Below, one piece after another: positions 34,796 to 47,100 of a stretch of 64,000 nucleotides of DNA (position 1 is the stretch's first letter; each line of letters begins with the position of its first letter). Made by a program: the position numbers and the translations under genes. Under the pieces are notes generated by a model. It was not told where the DNA came from, did no database searches, and worked only from the letters and a program-made list of their open reading frames with translations. The stretch lies in assembly GCA_947044365.1 (NCBI GenBank), contig OX345642.1:1016001-1080000 (forward strand), read 5' to 3'. The DNA comes from Petrosia ficiformis (lineage: Eukaryota > Porifera > Demospongiae > Haplosclerida > Petrosiidae).

Positions 34796-36029
34796 AATCT
34801 TTTCACTTGATCTCTAATCTATTTGTAAAACTGAAAGTAGATTTATTGAAGTAATGATTATTATCTCTATTTAGGACTCTCAATCTCCACAAAGAATTGT
34901 ATAGTTATCATACGAGTTGAATGGAATGATATATCAAATTCTAGGCCAGAGATTATATGGAAGTGATGGAGAAAAGGGAATGAGTATATTTGAGAGTGCT
35001 AAATGGAGTACTGATGATTGCATGATATTGTTGTTCATATTAGTTTTTGTATATACAAGTTAAAAATTTATCTTTTCTTTTGTGACCTGATAATATTGTA
35101 GCTGTGATGATTCATGTGTAATAATAGAATGTTACCTTATTAGGAATAAAATATTAATCTATAATTAGACAGCAACTGTAGTTTGCTGTTTTCACAGAGG
35201 AAAGAAAGGTTTGTTACTTTCCTAATATTTTAAAATCTAATTAACTAGTAAATGTTTATTCTTTTACTGTAGAAAAAAAGCTTGACATTCTCTTGATCTG
35301 TTTACTGATCAGTCAGATATTACTCATTTGCCTGAAGACTAATAAAACTTTACAGTAAGCACAGCTTGTGTTAGATATTAAATATTCACTCAGTTTTTAC
35401 AAAACCAAAGACCTTCATTTAGGGGAAGAGTTGGGGAGCACTGATTTGCCCTCTTGTTAGATAGAATCCCCCCCAAGTGAAACTAGGTTGCCAATAGGCA
35501 CAGCACATGAGCCCTGTACATCCCCCACAAAATCTTCAACTTTTGTCCTCTCTTAATTAATAAATACAGCCTTAGCAAACCATATAATTGTAAAATTACT
35601 ACTGTGCATGTATTACATTGCAGAGTTAGAAATTATCAGAGAGTATGGCAGTACTCTCTATTTAGAGATAACATGGAAAAAATGGCTGCCCATATATTTT
35701 ATATAATTATATTTATAATAATAATATATATAATTGTAATTACATATTATATTGCAAAAATGAACAATTGTACTCCAACTAAGACACGTCTATACTAAAG
35801 ATCATTATGTAAAATTATAACTAAAATATAACACTAAATGTCACCTTGACTTCAGAAAAATGTCCAACAATCTTTTTACCTACTCATTTTTTTTTGTGTA
35901 AGTCAAATTTCAATCCATAGCTTCATTATATTGAGTTGCAATATAATCATGCATTAATCTTATGACATTAAACTATACACTATAGTATGTATAAGGTATT
36001 ACACTATAAAAATTAATGGTTATGATATG

Positions 36030-36139
36030 TACCTATAATAACAAATAACAAACTGTTGTACTCTGCAGATATTTGAAGTAGATTGTATTTATTACCATAT
36101 CTGCAGATTACAACAGTTTGTTATTTGTTATTATAAGTA
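36030..36139. mobile_element. 110-bp foldback element
   Basis: Arms of about 43 nt pair almost fully: TAATAACAAATAACAAACTG with CAGTTTGTTATTTGTTATTA, then CTGCAGATA with TATCTGCAG. Absent from the paralogous site upstream of copy 2. Confidence 0.8.
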
Positions 36140-36486
36140 CAAATTCATGTACTGATTACTCTGGAATGAACAAGTAGCATCTGTTATTTTCATGGATGGT
36201 AGAATGAGAATACACCACAAGTTGTACCTATAATACTATGGCACATAATTATATAGCTATGATGTGTTAATATATTACCATTAAGTGTTATGATATGACA
36301 TGTACTTTATATACTAGTCAATATAATTATAACAAGATCAAATGAACTGTGACTTGTAAATATTACCTAGTAGGAAAAACAAATCATTGATGAAAATAGA
36401 ATTGCACTGAAACTCCTGTAACCTACTGAAGGTTAAAATAACCTATTTATTATAATGATACAATCTCATTTTGAGGTCATCGCGAA

Positions 36487-37238
36487 CAGGAGCTTATGAG
36501 TGCTGTGAAGCGGTGCGAAGGAGCATCAAACTCCAATATGTTTTGCAAACCCATCTGTTGTCGAATCACACCTTTGCAAACTGCCTTATATGCAAAACTT
36601 CTGTAAACTGCGTAAGTGATTTAAGTAGGCGTGATAAGTGTTTATTATATATATAATATAATTATTAAAATTATTATAAATCAACTATTGTGTGCATCTA
36701 ACAAGATGAGTCTGTATAATCCCCCACTTCTTTCCAGACAGAAACGATACTAGTATAGTCAGCAAAGGATAGGTGCTACCAAACTCTGTAACAAAAGTGT
36801 CAAAGTGCTGTCAGTGTGTTGATTCTACAGGGTGTACAAAAGGACTATTAATAGACAACAACAAAAGCAATATCTCTAATGAAATAAGTGCATGATGATT
36901 AGTTTGTTACCTTGTTATCTTTCTTCTCGAGTTTCTTCTTGACTTGTAGAACTTGCGTTTTGGGCTTCCAGTTAGTTTGAAGTGTCGTGCATCGGTTCTT
37001 TTGATCGCTATTTTATCTCTACTAAACAATACTTCTACTTAGGACTATGGCTTGACTGTTCTTCACGAGTTCGTTCCACATTGTGGATTCTAATAATTGC
37101 CCACCCACTTCGGAACACTTATTTTAAACCCATCCTTTTGACCATATTTGGAGTTTTGCTAAAAGTGTGATTCGACAACAGATGGGTACTGCAGTTTGAC
37201 GCTCCTTCGTGCCGCTTTGCGGCACTCATAAGCTCCTG
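36487..37238. mobile_element. Non-autonomous DNA transposon with ~80-bp TIRs (752 bp)
   Basis: Ends are CAGGAGCTTATGAGTGC and its reverse complement, and inversion continues through CCCATCTGTTGTCGAATCAC. The flanks repeat TCGCGAA (36480-36486 and 37239-37245), a 7-bp target duplication. The paralogous flank of copy 2 has a single TCGTGAA at the same point, an empty site. No transposase frame is present. Confidence 0.9.
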
Positions 37239-37604
37239 TCGCGAATGTGAAAAGAATTTAAGTCTTTGATTCCAGTGTTGCAAATAATCTGCAATATTTT
37301 AAAATGCAAACAAAATAATGATACAAAATGCGTTAAATACTGTGAAGAAACCAAATAGGGATGATATTAGATAAAAGTAAGGTATCTCTTATGTTCCAAC
37401 TTTCAAGCAATATGAAGTTTCTTTAATTGTTTCTTTAATTATTTCTTCATTTTTTATTATATTTGACATCCTAAAATTTCACATGTACATATGCATGCAT
37501 ATGTGATGAGAAAGGGTAACATTTTAGTTCAGATTCACTACTTCATTCATTACATCAGATCATTGAACACCATTAATCTTGTAGAAAATCCAGATAGTAA
37601 TTAT

Positions 37605-37985
37605 GTATAGGATATAACCCTGGTTGGAGGGCAGTTATGGGCATATAACACCCACGAGATAATTGGTCGAGGGTGTAGCCCGAGACAATTATCTCAAGGG
37701 TGTTATATTCCCATAACTGCCTCCAAACAGGGCTATATGTATTTTATACCATGGTAACACAAAAGTATGCAATTAAATCACATTATACATCACTGTTGTC
37801 AAGTAGAAACCATAGTACTATGCTAATTAGTGTTTACTGTATAAACTGTGAAAATACAATTAGATGATTTAGTGGCTAGACATTAAATCATCCTGTCTAG
37901 GCATGTTATGGGCATATATCCCCCCCCCCCCCCCCCGTGGTACATCAAAGGTTACTATGGCGATCGCCCACGCACCGTGGTATAA
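37605..37985. mobile_element. Compound foldback insertion with a C17 run
   Basis: Absent from the copy-2 flank, where TAATTATG continues directly into GTCATATATGATC. Part one (37612-37737) is a palindrome with arms containing GCAGTTATGGGCATATAACA. Part two (37744-37984) has ends TTATACCATGGT and ACCGTGGTATAA and holds 17 consecutive C at 37920-37936. Probably nested or composite. Confidence 0.65.
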
Positions 37986-38100
37986 GATCATATATGATTA
38001 ATATTGCAAACTGACATTGGAATTCAATTGATTGTAGTATTTACCTTCTTCCACAGGAGTACTGAAGACAAGGTTAACTGAATCAAGTTAAGAGTACAAA

Positions 38101-41100
38101 ATGTCAGGTGATATTTCATTAGTTTCAAAACCTTTGGTACATCAACTAGATGAATACTTATCTCCATTAGTACATTGGCAAACATTTGGTATTCATTTAC
38201 CATGCATTACTAACAGCACAATTGAACAAATTGAAGCTGATCATCAAGGTACCGAACGTCGAAAACTTGCGCTATATGCGAGATGGCTAACAGAATATTC
38301 GGATGCAACATGGGACCACGTTTATGATGCTTTGAAAAAAGCAAGGCAACATGAACTAGCTTTGGTTCTGCAAAGGAAGCTTCTGGTAAGTCACTCAGCA
38401 AAGCAGCTTGAAGTGGAGGAGAGAAAGGTTGAAGTTAAAACTGACAAAGCAGACGAAATAGCTACGCAGATTGTGGGGCTTCACAAGAGATTTGCACTAT
38501 TGGAAACAAACATCAAGGATACACTTGAGACAGCTATTACTGAAGGCCAGATAAAGATAAAAAATATTGCACGATACCTCGAGCGACACCTTGAAGATGA
38601 GCAGTTGATATTAACTGATGCAAGAGATATCGATGATCTATTTCACAAGCTTCGTCCGTATTACTCGTATTTAGAGTGTGAACTCCTGGAGGAAATAGTC
38701 AACCAGTTTGTTCCAGGTGAATTTCAGACTGAGCTTAAAAAATATCTTTCTGATGTAGAAACATTTGAAACATTAACAACATTACAAGAGCTCAAAAATG
38801 CTATTGAGCAAGCATTACTACCAACACAAAGTGTCACTCCCTCTACATGTGAAGTTATTCTGAAAGTAAGTATGCGTTGGAAAAGAGAAACTAAGAAATG
38901 CTTAAATAAACTTTTAGAACATATCTTCTCTGACAAAATTCATCTTCTGAATCAAATCCGAATCACAGTAGGAAGCATGTGTATCAGGTTTCTAGTTCCA
39001 AAGTCTCAAGTTGAGATGTTAATAGCATTAGCAACAAAACACAAGGAGTTTATGTATCTTCTTGGTGTGTTTGAAATGATGATTAATGACATACCAGTGT
39101 TAATGGAAGATGAAAATGAGAACTTCACTTTTGATTCAGCTCTTCTAGAATCATCACAGTCTGGTAATAATGAAGCAGTTCAGTTTCTACTAGACTTGGG
39201 AGTTAATGTAAATTATAGTAATAGTGAGGGAAAGACAGTACTAATGTTAGCATGTCAGGCTGGACATGAAGAGGTTGTACAAACGCTGGTATCAGCAGAG
39301 GCTAACGTAAATTTTCAGGATAGTGCAGGGCAAACTGCACTGATGCTTGCTGATGGAAATGTTGGCATTGTTCATCGCTTGCTCTTAGCTAACGCTGATC
39401 CTAACCTACAACGAAAAGATGGCAACACAGCTTTACATATTGCTTGTTACAAAGGTCAAAGTATACTTGCAGAATTATTATTGGGCTTTGGTGTCACATT
39501 TGTCATTCCAAATACAAAGGGTGACACAGCATTTTTAGCTTCAGTTAGAGGGAATAATACTGAAATTCTTAAGCTTATGCTTAATTCAATTCCATATTCT
39601 CCTTTCATAGTATCTTTAGGAGTAGTCTATGCATGTAGATTTGGACATTCAGCTGTTTTCAATCTATTCGCGAAACAACTAGAATATACCACTCAAATAG
39701 CAAATTTCTTTATCTCTTGCGCTGAAGGAGATGTTGGATCTGTTATACAACACATCACAGAATTCAACATTGATCCTAACACTACACTAATATCAGGTAT
39801 TACTCCTCTTATGATTGCCTCATCATTTGGAAATGCTGACATGTTAGATTGTCTTCTAAAAGCTGAAGCTGATGTTAACAGTACTGACCAGGATGGTTAT
39901 TCACCATTAGCATATGCTATTACAGGTAATACATCACTTCACATTGTACAGTGTCTTCTTGAAGCTGAAGCGAATCCTAATATTCTAGCAGAAGGTGTAA
40001 CAATTGTGGAAAGAGCCAGAGAGAAAGGAGAACAAACAATTTGTGATTTACTTCTCAAGTATTCAGCTCTTCACTTATATAAGAGATTTACACATCTAGT
40101 AGACAGAATACAAGAAGACATCAATACTTTAATTAATCAAAAGGGGATAGACATTATATTCCAAATCACTCGAAAGCTTGAAGTAAATTTTTATCTCACA
40201 GGATTGACATCTGAAGTACTGACTAGCATTGCTTTACTCAATCAGTTAACACCATATTACGATTTCCTACATTTTGAAATGGTTGTTATGATAGTGAGAG
40301 AATTCCTTGAAGGTGATATTGAGAATGAACTGGAGGAGTATCAGGTGATGGCTACAAATTTTGAGGAATTGGTAGAAATACAGAAATTTAAAGATGTCTT
40401 GTCACTTGTGCCTCCTCAACAAGAAGTGACTACATGTTCCAAACTGACTTTTCAACTCAAAAAGCAGTGGGGTAACTTAACACTAAAGAGTCTCCGTAGA
40501 CTCTATTCCTACTTATTCTCTGACTGTCAAATGTACCCTAGTCACATGACAGTAGATGTTACCACAGAGGCACCACGTATCAAATTCCTGATACCAAAGT
40601 CTCCACAGATAATTGAAGATCTTACATCAGAAGAAGCTAAGAAGAAAACATTTATGTGTCTTCTTGGTGTGATTATGATGATGATCGATAGTGTGCCAGT
40701 TTTAACAGAAGATGAGCACAAGATTTTCACTTTTGATTCAGCTCTTCTAGAATCATCACAGTCTGGTAGTAATGAAGCTGTTCAGTTTATACTAGACTTG
40801 GGAGTTAATACAAACTATAGTAATAGTGAGGGAAAGACAGCGCTAATGTTAGCATGTCAGGCTGGACATGAAGAGGTTGTACAAACACTAGTATCAGCAG
40901 GGGCTGACATAAATCTTCAGGATAGTTCAGGGGAAACTGCATTGATGCTTGATGGTGGAAATATTGGTATTGTTCGTTGTCTTCTTTTAGCTAACGCTGA
41001 TCCTGATCTACAGCGAAAAGATGGCAACACAGCTTTACATATTGCTTGTTACAAACATCAGAGTACAATTTCAGAAGCATTATTGAGCTTCGGTGCCACT

Positions 41101-44100
41101 TTTGTCATTCCAAATACAAAGGGTGACACAGCATTTTTAGCTTCAGTTAGAGGGAATAATACTGAAATTCTTAAGCTTATGCTTAATTCAATTCCACATT
41201 CTCCTTTCATAGTATCTTTAGGAGTAGTCTATGCATGTAGATTTGGACATTCAGCTGTTTTCAATCTATTCATAAAACAACTAGAATATACTGCTCGAAT
41301 AGCAAATTTTTTTATCTCTTGCGCTGAAGGAGATTTAGGATCTGTTGTACAACACATCATGGAATTCAACATTGATCCTAATACTACACTAATATCAGGT
41401 ATTACTCCTCTTATGATTGCCGCATCCATTGGAAATTTTGACGTGTTAGAGTGTCTTCTAGAGGGTAAAGCTGATGTTAACAGTACTGACCAGGATGGTT
41501 ATTCACCATTAACATATGCTATTACAGGTAATACATCATTTCACATTGTACAGTGTCTTCTTGAAGCTGGAGCAAATCCTAATATTCTAGTTGGAGATGT
41601 ATCAATTGTGGAAAGAGCCAGAGAGAAAGGAGAACAAACAATTTGTGATTTACTTCTCAAGTATTCAGCTCTTCACTTATATAAGAAATTCATACATCTA
41701 GTAGACAGAATACAAGACAGCATCAATACTTTAATTAATCAAAGGGGGATAGACATTATATTCCAAATCACTCGAAAGCTTGAAGAAACGTTTCGAGTCA
41801 CAGGATTGACATCTAAAGAACAGACTGGTGTTGATTTATTCAATCAGTTAACACCATATTACGATTTGCTACATTTTGAAATGCTTGTTATGATAGTGGT
41901 AGAATTCCTTAAAGGTGATATAGAGAATGAACTGGAGGTGTATTGTGTGATGGCTTCAAGATTTGAGGAAACAGTAGAAATACAGAAATTCAAAGATGTC
42001 TTGTCACTCCTACCTCAACAAGAAGTGATGTCCTCCACCACATGTTCTGAACTGACCTTTAAACTCAAAAAGGAGTGGGGTAACTTAACACTAAAGAGTC
42101 TCCGTAGACTCTATTCCTACTTATTTTCTGACTATCAGATGTACCCCAGTCATATGACAATACATGTTGTTGAAGAGATACTGTGTATCAAATTCCTGAT
42201 ACCAAAGTCTAGACAGATAGTAGAAGAGCTGATTGTAGATTTTGTGGTAGTAATGAAAAAAACATCAACATTTATGCTTGGTGTAATTATAATAACGATC
42301 GATAATGTACAGGTTTTAGCAAATGAAAACATGAGCTTCACTTTTGATTTAGCTCTTCTAGAATTATCACAGTGTGGTAATAATGAAGCAGTTCAGTTTC
42401 TACTAGACTTGGGAGTTAATATAAACTATAGTAATAGTGAGGGGAAGACAGCACTAATGTTAGCATGTCAGGCTGGACATGAAGAGGTTGTACAAACACT
42501 AGTATCAGGTGGTGCTAACGTAAATCATCAGGATAACAATGGATATACAGCATTAATGGTTTCCAAAAGAAAAGAGATATTCTCATTACTTTTACAATCT
42601 AATGCAGATATCAACATCCTCACACATAGAGGATCAACACCTTTAATAATAGCTAGTCAACTGGGTCACTTATCAGTAGTTGAGACACTACTACTAGAAT
42701 ACAACAATGATCCCAATTTTCGAACTGAAATAGGTATGACAGCTCTTTTGTTGGTGAGTCAAAATGGTCATTACCAGGTGGCAGAAATACTACTCAAGAA
42801 TGGTGCTGATCCTAATATTCACAACAATGAAGTAACAGCTCTTTTGTTGGCCAGTCAAAATGGTCATTACCAGGTAGCAGAAATACTACTCAAGAATGGT
42901 GCTGATCCTAATATTCATAGCATTGGCAGATCAACCGCATTAATACTTTCCAGTCAGAATGGTCATCAACAGATAGTGGAACTACTACTTGAGAAACAAA
43001 TTGACCCCAATGTTCAAAATAGTAAAAACGGGACAACAGCCTTAATTCAGGCCAGTAAAAATGGTCATTACCAAGTGGTAGAAATACTACTCAAGAATGG
43101 TGCTGATCCTAATATTCATAGCATTGACGGATTGACCGCATTAATACTTTCCAGTCAGAATGGTCATCAACAGATAGTGGAACTACTACTTGAGAAACAA
43201 GTTGACCCCAATGTTCAAAATAGTAAAAATGGAAGAACAGCCTTAATTCAAGCCAGTCAGCAAGGTCATTACCGGGTGGTAGAAATACTACTCAAGAATG
43301 GTGCTGATCCTAATATTCATGACAATGAGGGATGGATGGCATTAATAGTTTCCAGTCAGAATGGTCATCAACAGATAGTGGAACTACTACTTGAGAAACA
43401 AGTTGACCCCAATGTTCAAAATAGTAAAAATGGAACAACAGCCTTAATTCAAGCCAGTCAGCAAGGTCATTACCGGGTGGTAGAAATACTACTCAAGAAT
43501 GATGCTGATCCTAATATTCGTGAAAACGATGGATCGACAGCTCTTTTGTTTGCCAGTGGAAATGGTCATTACCAGGTAGCAGAAATACTACTCAAAAATG
43601 GTGCTGATCCTAATATTCATGACAATGAGGGATGGATGGCATTAACAGTTTCCAGTCAGAATGGTCATCAACAGATAGTGGAACTACTACTTGAGAAACA
43701 AGTTGACCCCAATGTTCAAAATAGTAAAATTGGAACAACAGCCTTAATTCAAGCCAGTCAGCAAGGTCATTACCGGGTGGTAGAAATACTACTCAAGAAT
43801 GGTGCTGATCCTAATATTCATGACAATGAGGGATGGATGGCATTAATAGTTTCCAGTCAGAATGGTCATCAACAGATAGTGGAACTACTACTTGAGAAAC
43901 AAGTTGACCCCAATGTTCGAAACAGTAAAAATGGAAGAACAGCCTTATTTCAAGCCAGTCAGGAAGGTTATTACCAGGTGGTAGAAATACTACTCAAGAA
44001 TGGTGCTGATCCTAATATTCGTGAAAACGATGGATCGACAGCTCTTTTGTTTGCCAGTGGAAATGGTCATTACCAGGTAGCAGAAATACTACTCAAGAAT

Positions 44101-47100
44101 GGTGCTGATCCTAATATTCATGACAATGAGGGATGGATGGCATTAATAGTTTCCAGTCAGAATGGTCATCAACAGATAGTGGAACTACTACTTGAGAAAC
44201 AAGTTGACCCCAATGTTCGAAACAGTAAAAATGGAAGAACAGCCTTATTTCAAGCCAGTCAGGAAGGTTATTACCAGGTGGTAGAAATACTACTCAAGAA
44301 TGGTGCTGATCCTAATATTCGTGAAAACGATGGATCGACAGCTCTTTTGTTTGCCAGTGGAAATGGTCATTACCAGGTAGCAGAAATACTACTCAAGAAT
44401 GGTGCTGATCCTAATATTCATGACAATGAGGGATGGATGGCATTAATAGTTTCCAGTCAGAATGGTCATCAACAGATAGTGGAACTACTACTTGAGAAAC
44501 AAGTTGACCCCAATGTTCAAAATAGTAAAAATGGAACAACAGCCTTAATTCAAGCCAGTCAGCAAGGTCATTACCGGGTGGTAGAAATACTACTCAAGAA
44601 TGATGCTGATCCTAATATTCGTGAAAACGATGGATCGACAGCTCTTTTGTTTGCCAGTGGAAATGGTCATTACCAGGTAGCAGAAATACTACTCAAAAAT
44701 GGTGCTGATCCTAATATTCATGACAATGAGGGATGGATGGCATTAACAGTTTCCAGTCAGAATGGTCATCAACAGATAGTGGAACTACTACTTGAGAAAC
44801 AAGTTGACCCCAATGTTCAAAATAGTAAAATTGGAACAACAGCCTTAATTCAAGCCAGTCAGCAAGGTCATTACCGGGTGGTAGAAATACTACTCAAGAA
44901 TGGTGCTGATCCTAATATTCATGACAATGAGGGATGGATGGCATTAATAGTTTCCAGTCAGAATGGTCATCAACAGATAGTGGAACTACTACTTGAGAAA
45001 CAAGTTGACCCCAATGTTCGAAACAGTAAAAATGGAAGAACAGCCTTATTTCAAGCCAGTCAGGAAGGTTATTACCAGGTGGTAGAAATACTACTCAAGA
45101 ATGGTGCTGATCCTAATATTCGTGAAAACGATGGATCGACAGCTCTTTTGTTTGCCAGTGGAAATGGTCATTACCAGGTAGCAGAAATACTACTCAAGAA
45201 TGGTGCTGATCCTAATATTCATGACAATGAGGGATGGATGGCATTAATAGTTTCCAGTCAGAATGGTCATCAACAGATAGTGGAACTACTACTTGAGAAA
45301 CAAGTTGACCCCAATGTTCAAAATAGTAAAAATGGAACAACAGCCTTAATTCAAGCCAGTCAGCAAGGTCATTACCGGGTGGTAGAAATACTACTCAAGA
45401 ATGATGCTGATCCTAATATTCGTGAAAACGATGGATCGACAGCTCTTTTGTTTGCCAGTGGAAATGGTCATTACCAGGTAGCAGAAATACTACTCAAAAA
45501 TGGTGCTGATCCTAATATTCATGACAATGAGGGATGGATGGCATTAACAGTTTCCAGTCAGAATGGTCATCAACAGATAGTGGAACTACTACTTGAGAAA
45601 CAAGTTGACCCCAATGTTCAAAATAGTAAAATTGGAACAACAGCCTTAATTCAAGCCAGTCAGCAAGGTCATTACCGGGTGGTAGAAATACTACTCAAGA
45701 ATGGTGCTGATCCTAATATTCATGACAATGAGGGATGGATGGCATTAATAGTTTCCAGTCAGAATGGTCATCAACAGATAGTGGAACTACTACTTGAGAA
45801 ACAAGTTGACCCCAATGTTCGAAACAGTAAAAATGGAAGAACAGCCTTATTTCAAGCCAGTCAGGAAGGTTATTACCAGGTGGTAGAAATACTACTCAAG
45901 AATGGTGCTGATCCTAATATTCGTGAAAATGATGGATCGACAGCTCTTTTGTTTGCCAGTGGAAATGGTCATTACCAGGTAGCAGAAATACTACTCAAGA
46001 ATGGTGCTGATCCTAATATTCATGACAATGAGGGATGGATGGCATTAATAGTTTCCAGTCAGAATGGTCATCAACAGATAGTGGAACTACTACTTGAGAA
46101 ACAAGTTGACCCCAATGTTCAAAATAGTAAAAATGGAACAACAGCCTTAATTCAAGCCAGTCAGCAAGGTCATTACCGGGTGGTAGAAATACTACTCAAG
46201 AATGATGCTGATCCTAATATTCGTGAAAACGATGGATCGACAGCTCTTTTGTTTGCCAGTGGAAATGGTCATTACCAGGTAGCAGAAATACTACTCAAAA
46301 ATGGTGCTGATCCTAATATTCATGACAATGAGGGATGGATGGCATTAACAGTTTCCAGTCAGAATGGTCATCAACAGATAGTGGAACTACTACTTGAGAA
46401 ACAAGTTGACCCCAATGTTCAAAATAGTAAAATTGGAACAACAGCCTTAATTCAAGCCAGTCAGCAAGGTCATTACCGGGTGGTAGAAATACTACTCAAG
46501 AATGGTGCTGATCCTAATATTCATGACAATGAGGGATGGATGGCATTAATAGTTTCCAGTCAGAATGGTCATCAACAGATAGTGGAACTACTACTTGAGA
46601 AACAAGTTGACCCCAATGTTCGAAACAGTAAAAATGGAAGAACAGCCTTATTTCAAGCCAGTCAGGAAGGTTATTACCAGGTGGTAGAAATACTACTCAA
46701 GAATGGTGCTGATCCTAATATTCGTGAAAACGATGGATCGACAGCTCTTTTGTTTGCCAGTGGAAATGGTCATTACCAGGTAGCAGAAATACTACTCAAG
46801 AATGGTGCTGATCCTAATATTCATGACAATGAGGGATGGATGGCATTAATAGTTTCCAGTCAGAATGGTCATCAACAGATAGTGGAACTACTACTTGCGA
46901 AACAAGTCAACCCCAATGTTCAAAATAGTAAAAATGGAAGAACAGCCTTAATTCAAGCCAGTAAAAATGGTCATTACCGGGTGGTAGAAATACTACTCAA
47001 GAATGGTGCTGATCCTAATATTGACATCAATGAAGAAGTAACAGCTCTTTCATTTGCCGTTCATCAAGGTCATTACCAGGTAGTAGAAGTACTACTTAAG

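Larger units (their letters stand above)
33228..38100 (+). repeat. Duplicated 5' flank of copy 3
   Basis: Collinear with 11713-14838. The similarity is broken by ~1.1 kb of extra DNA (33564-34686, with an A/T-rich tract and a CATA microsatellite) and by insertions at 36030, 36487 and 37605. The 5'UTR acceptor (CTTCCACAG before 38057) and the UTR up to the ATG are nearly identical to copy 2. Confidence 0.8.

Noticed and set aside
36471..37170. Two ~60-residue frames inside the 752-bp element
   Set aside because: Short, run into the inverted repeats and show no transposase motif.
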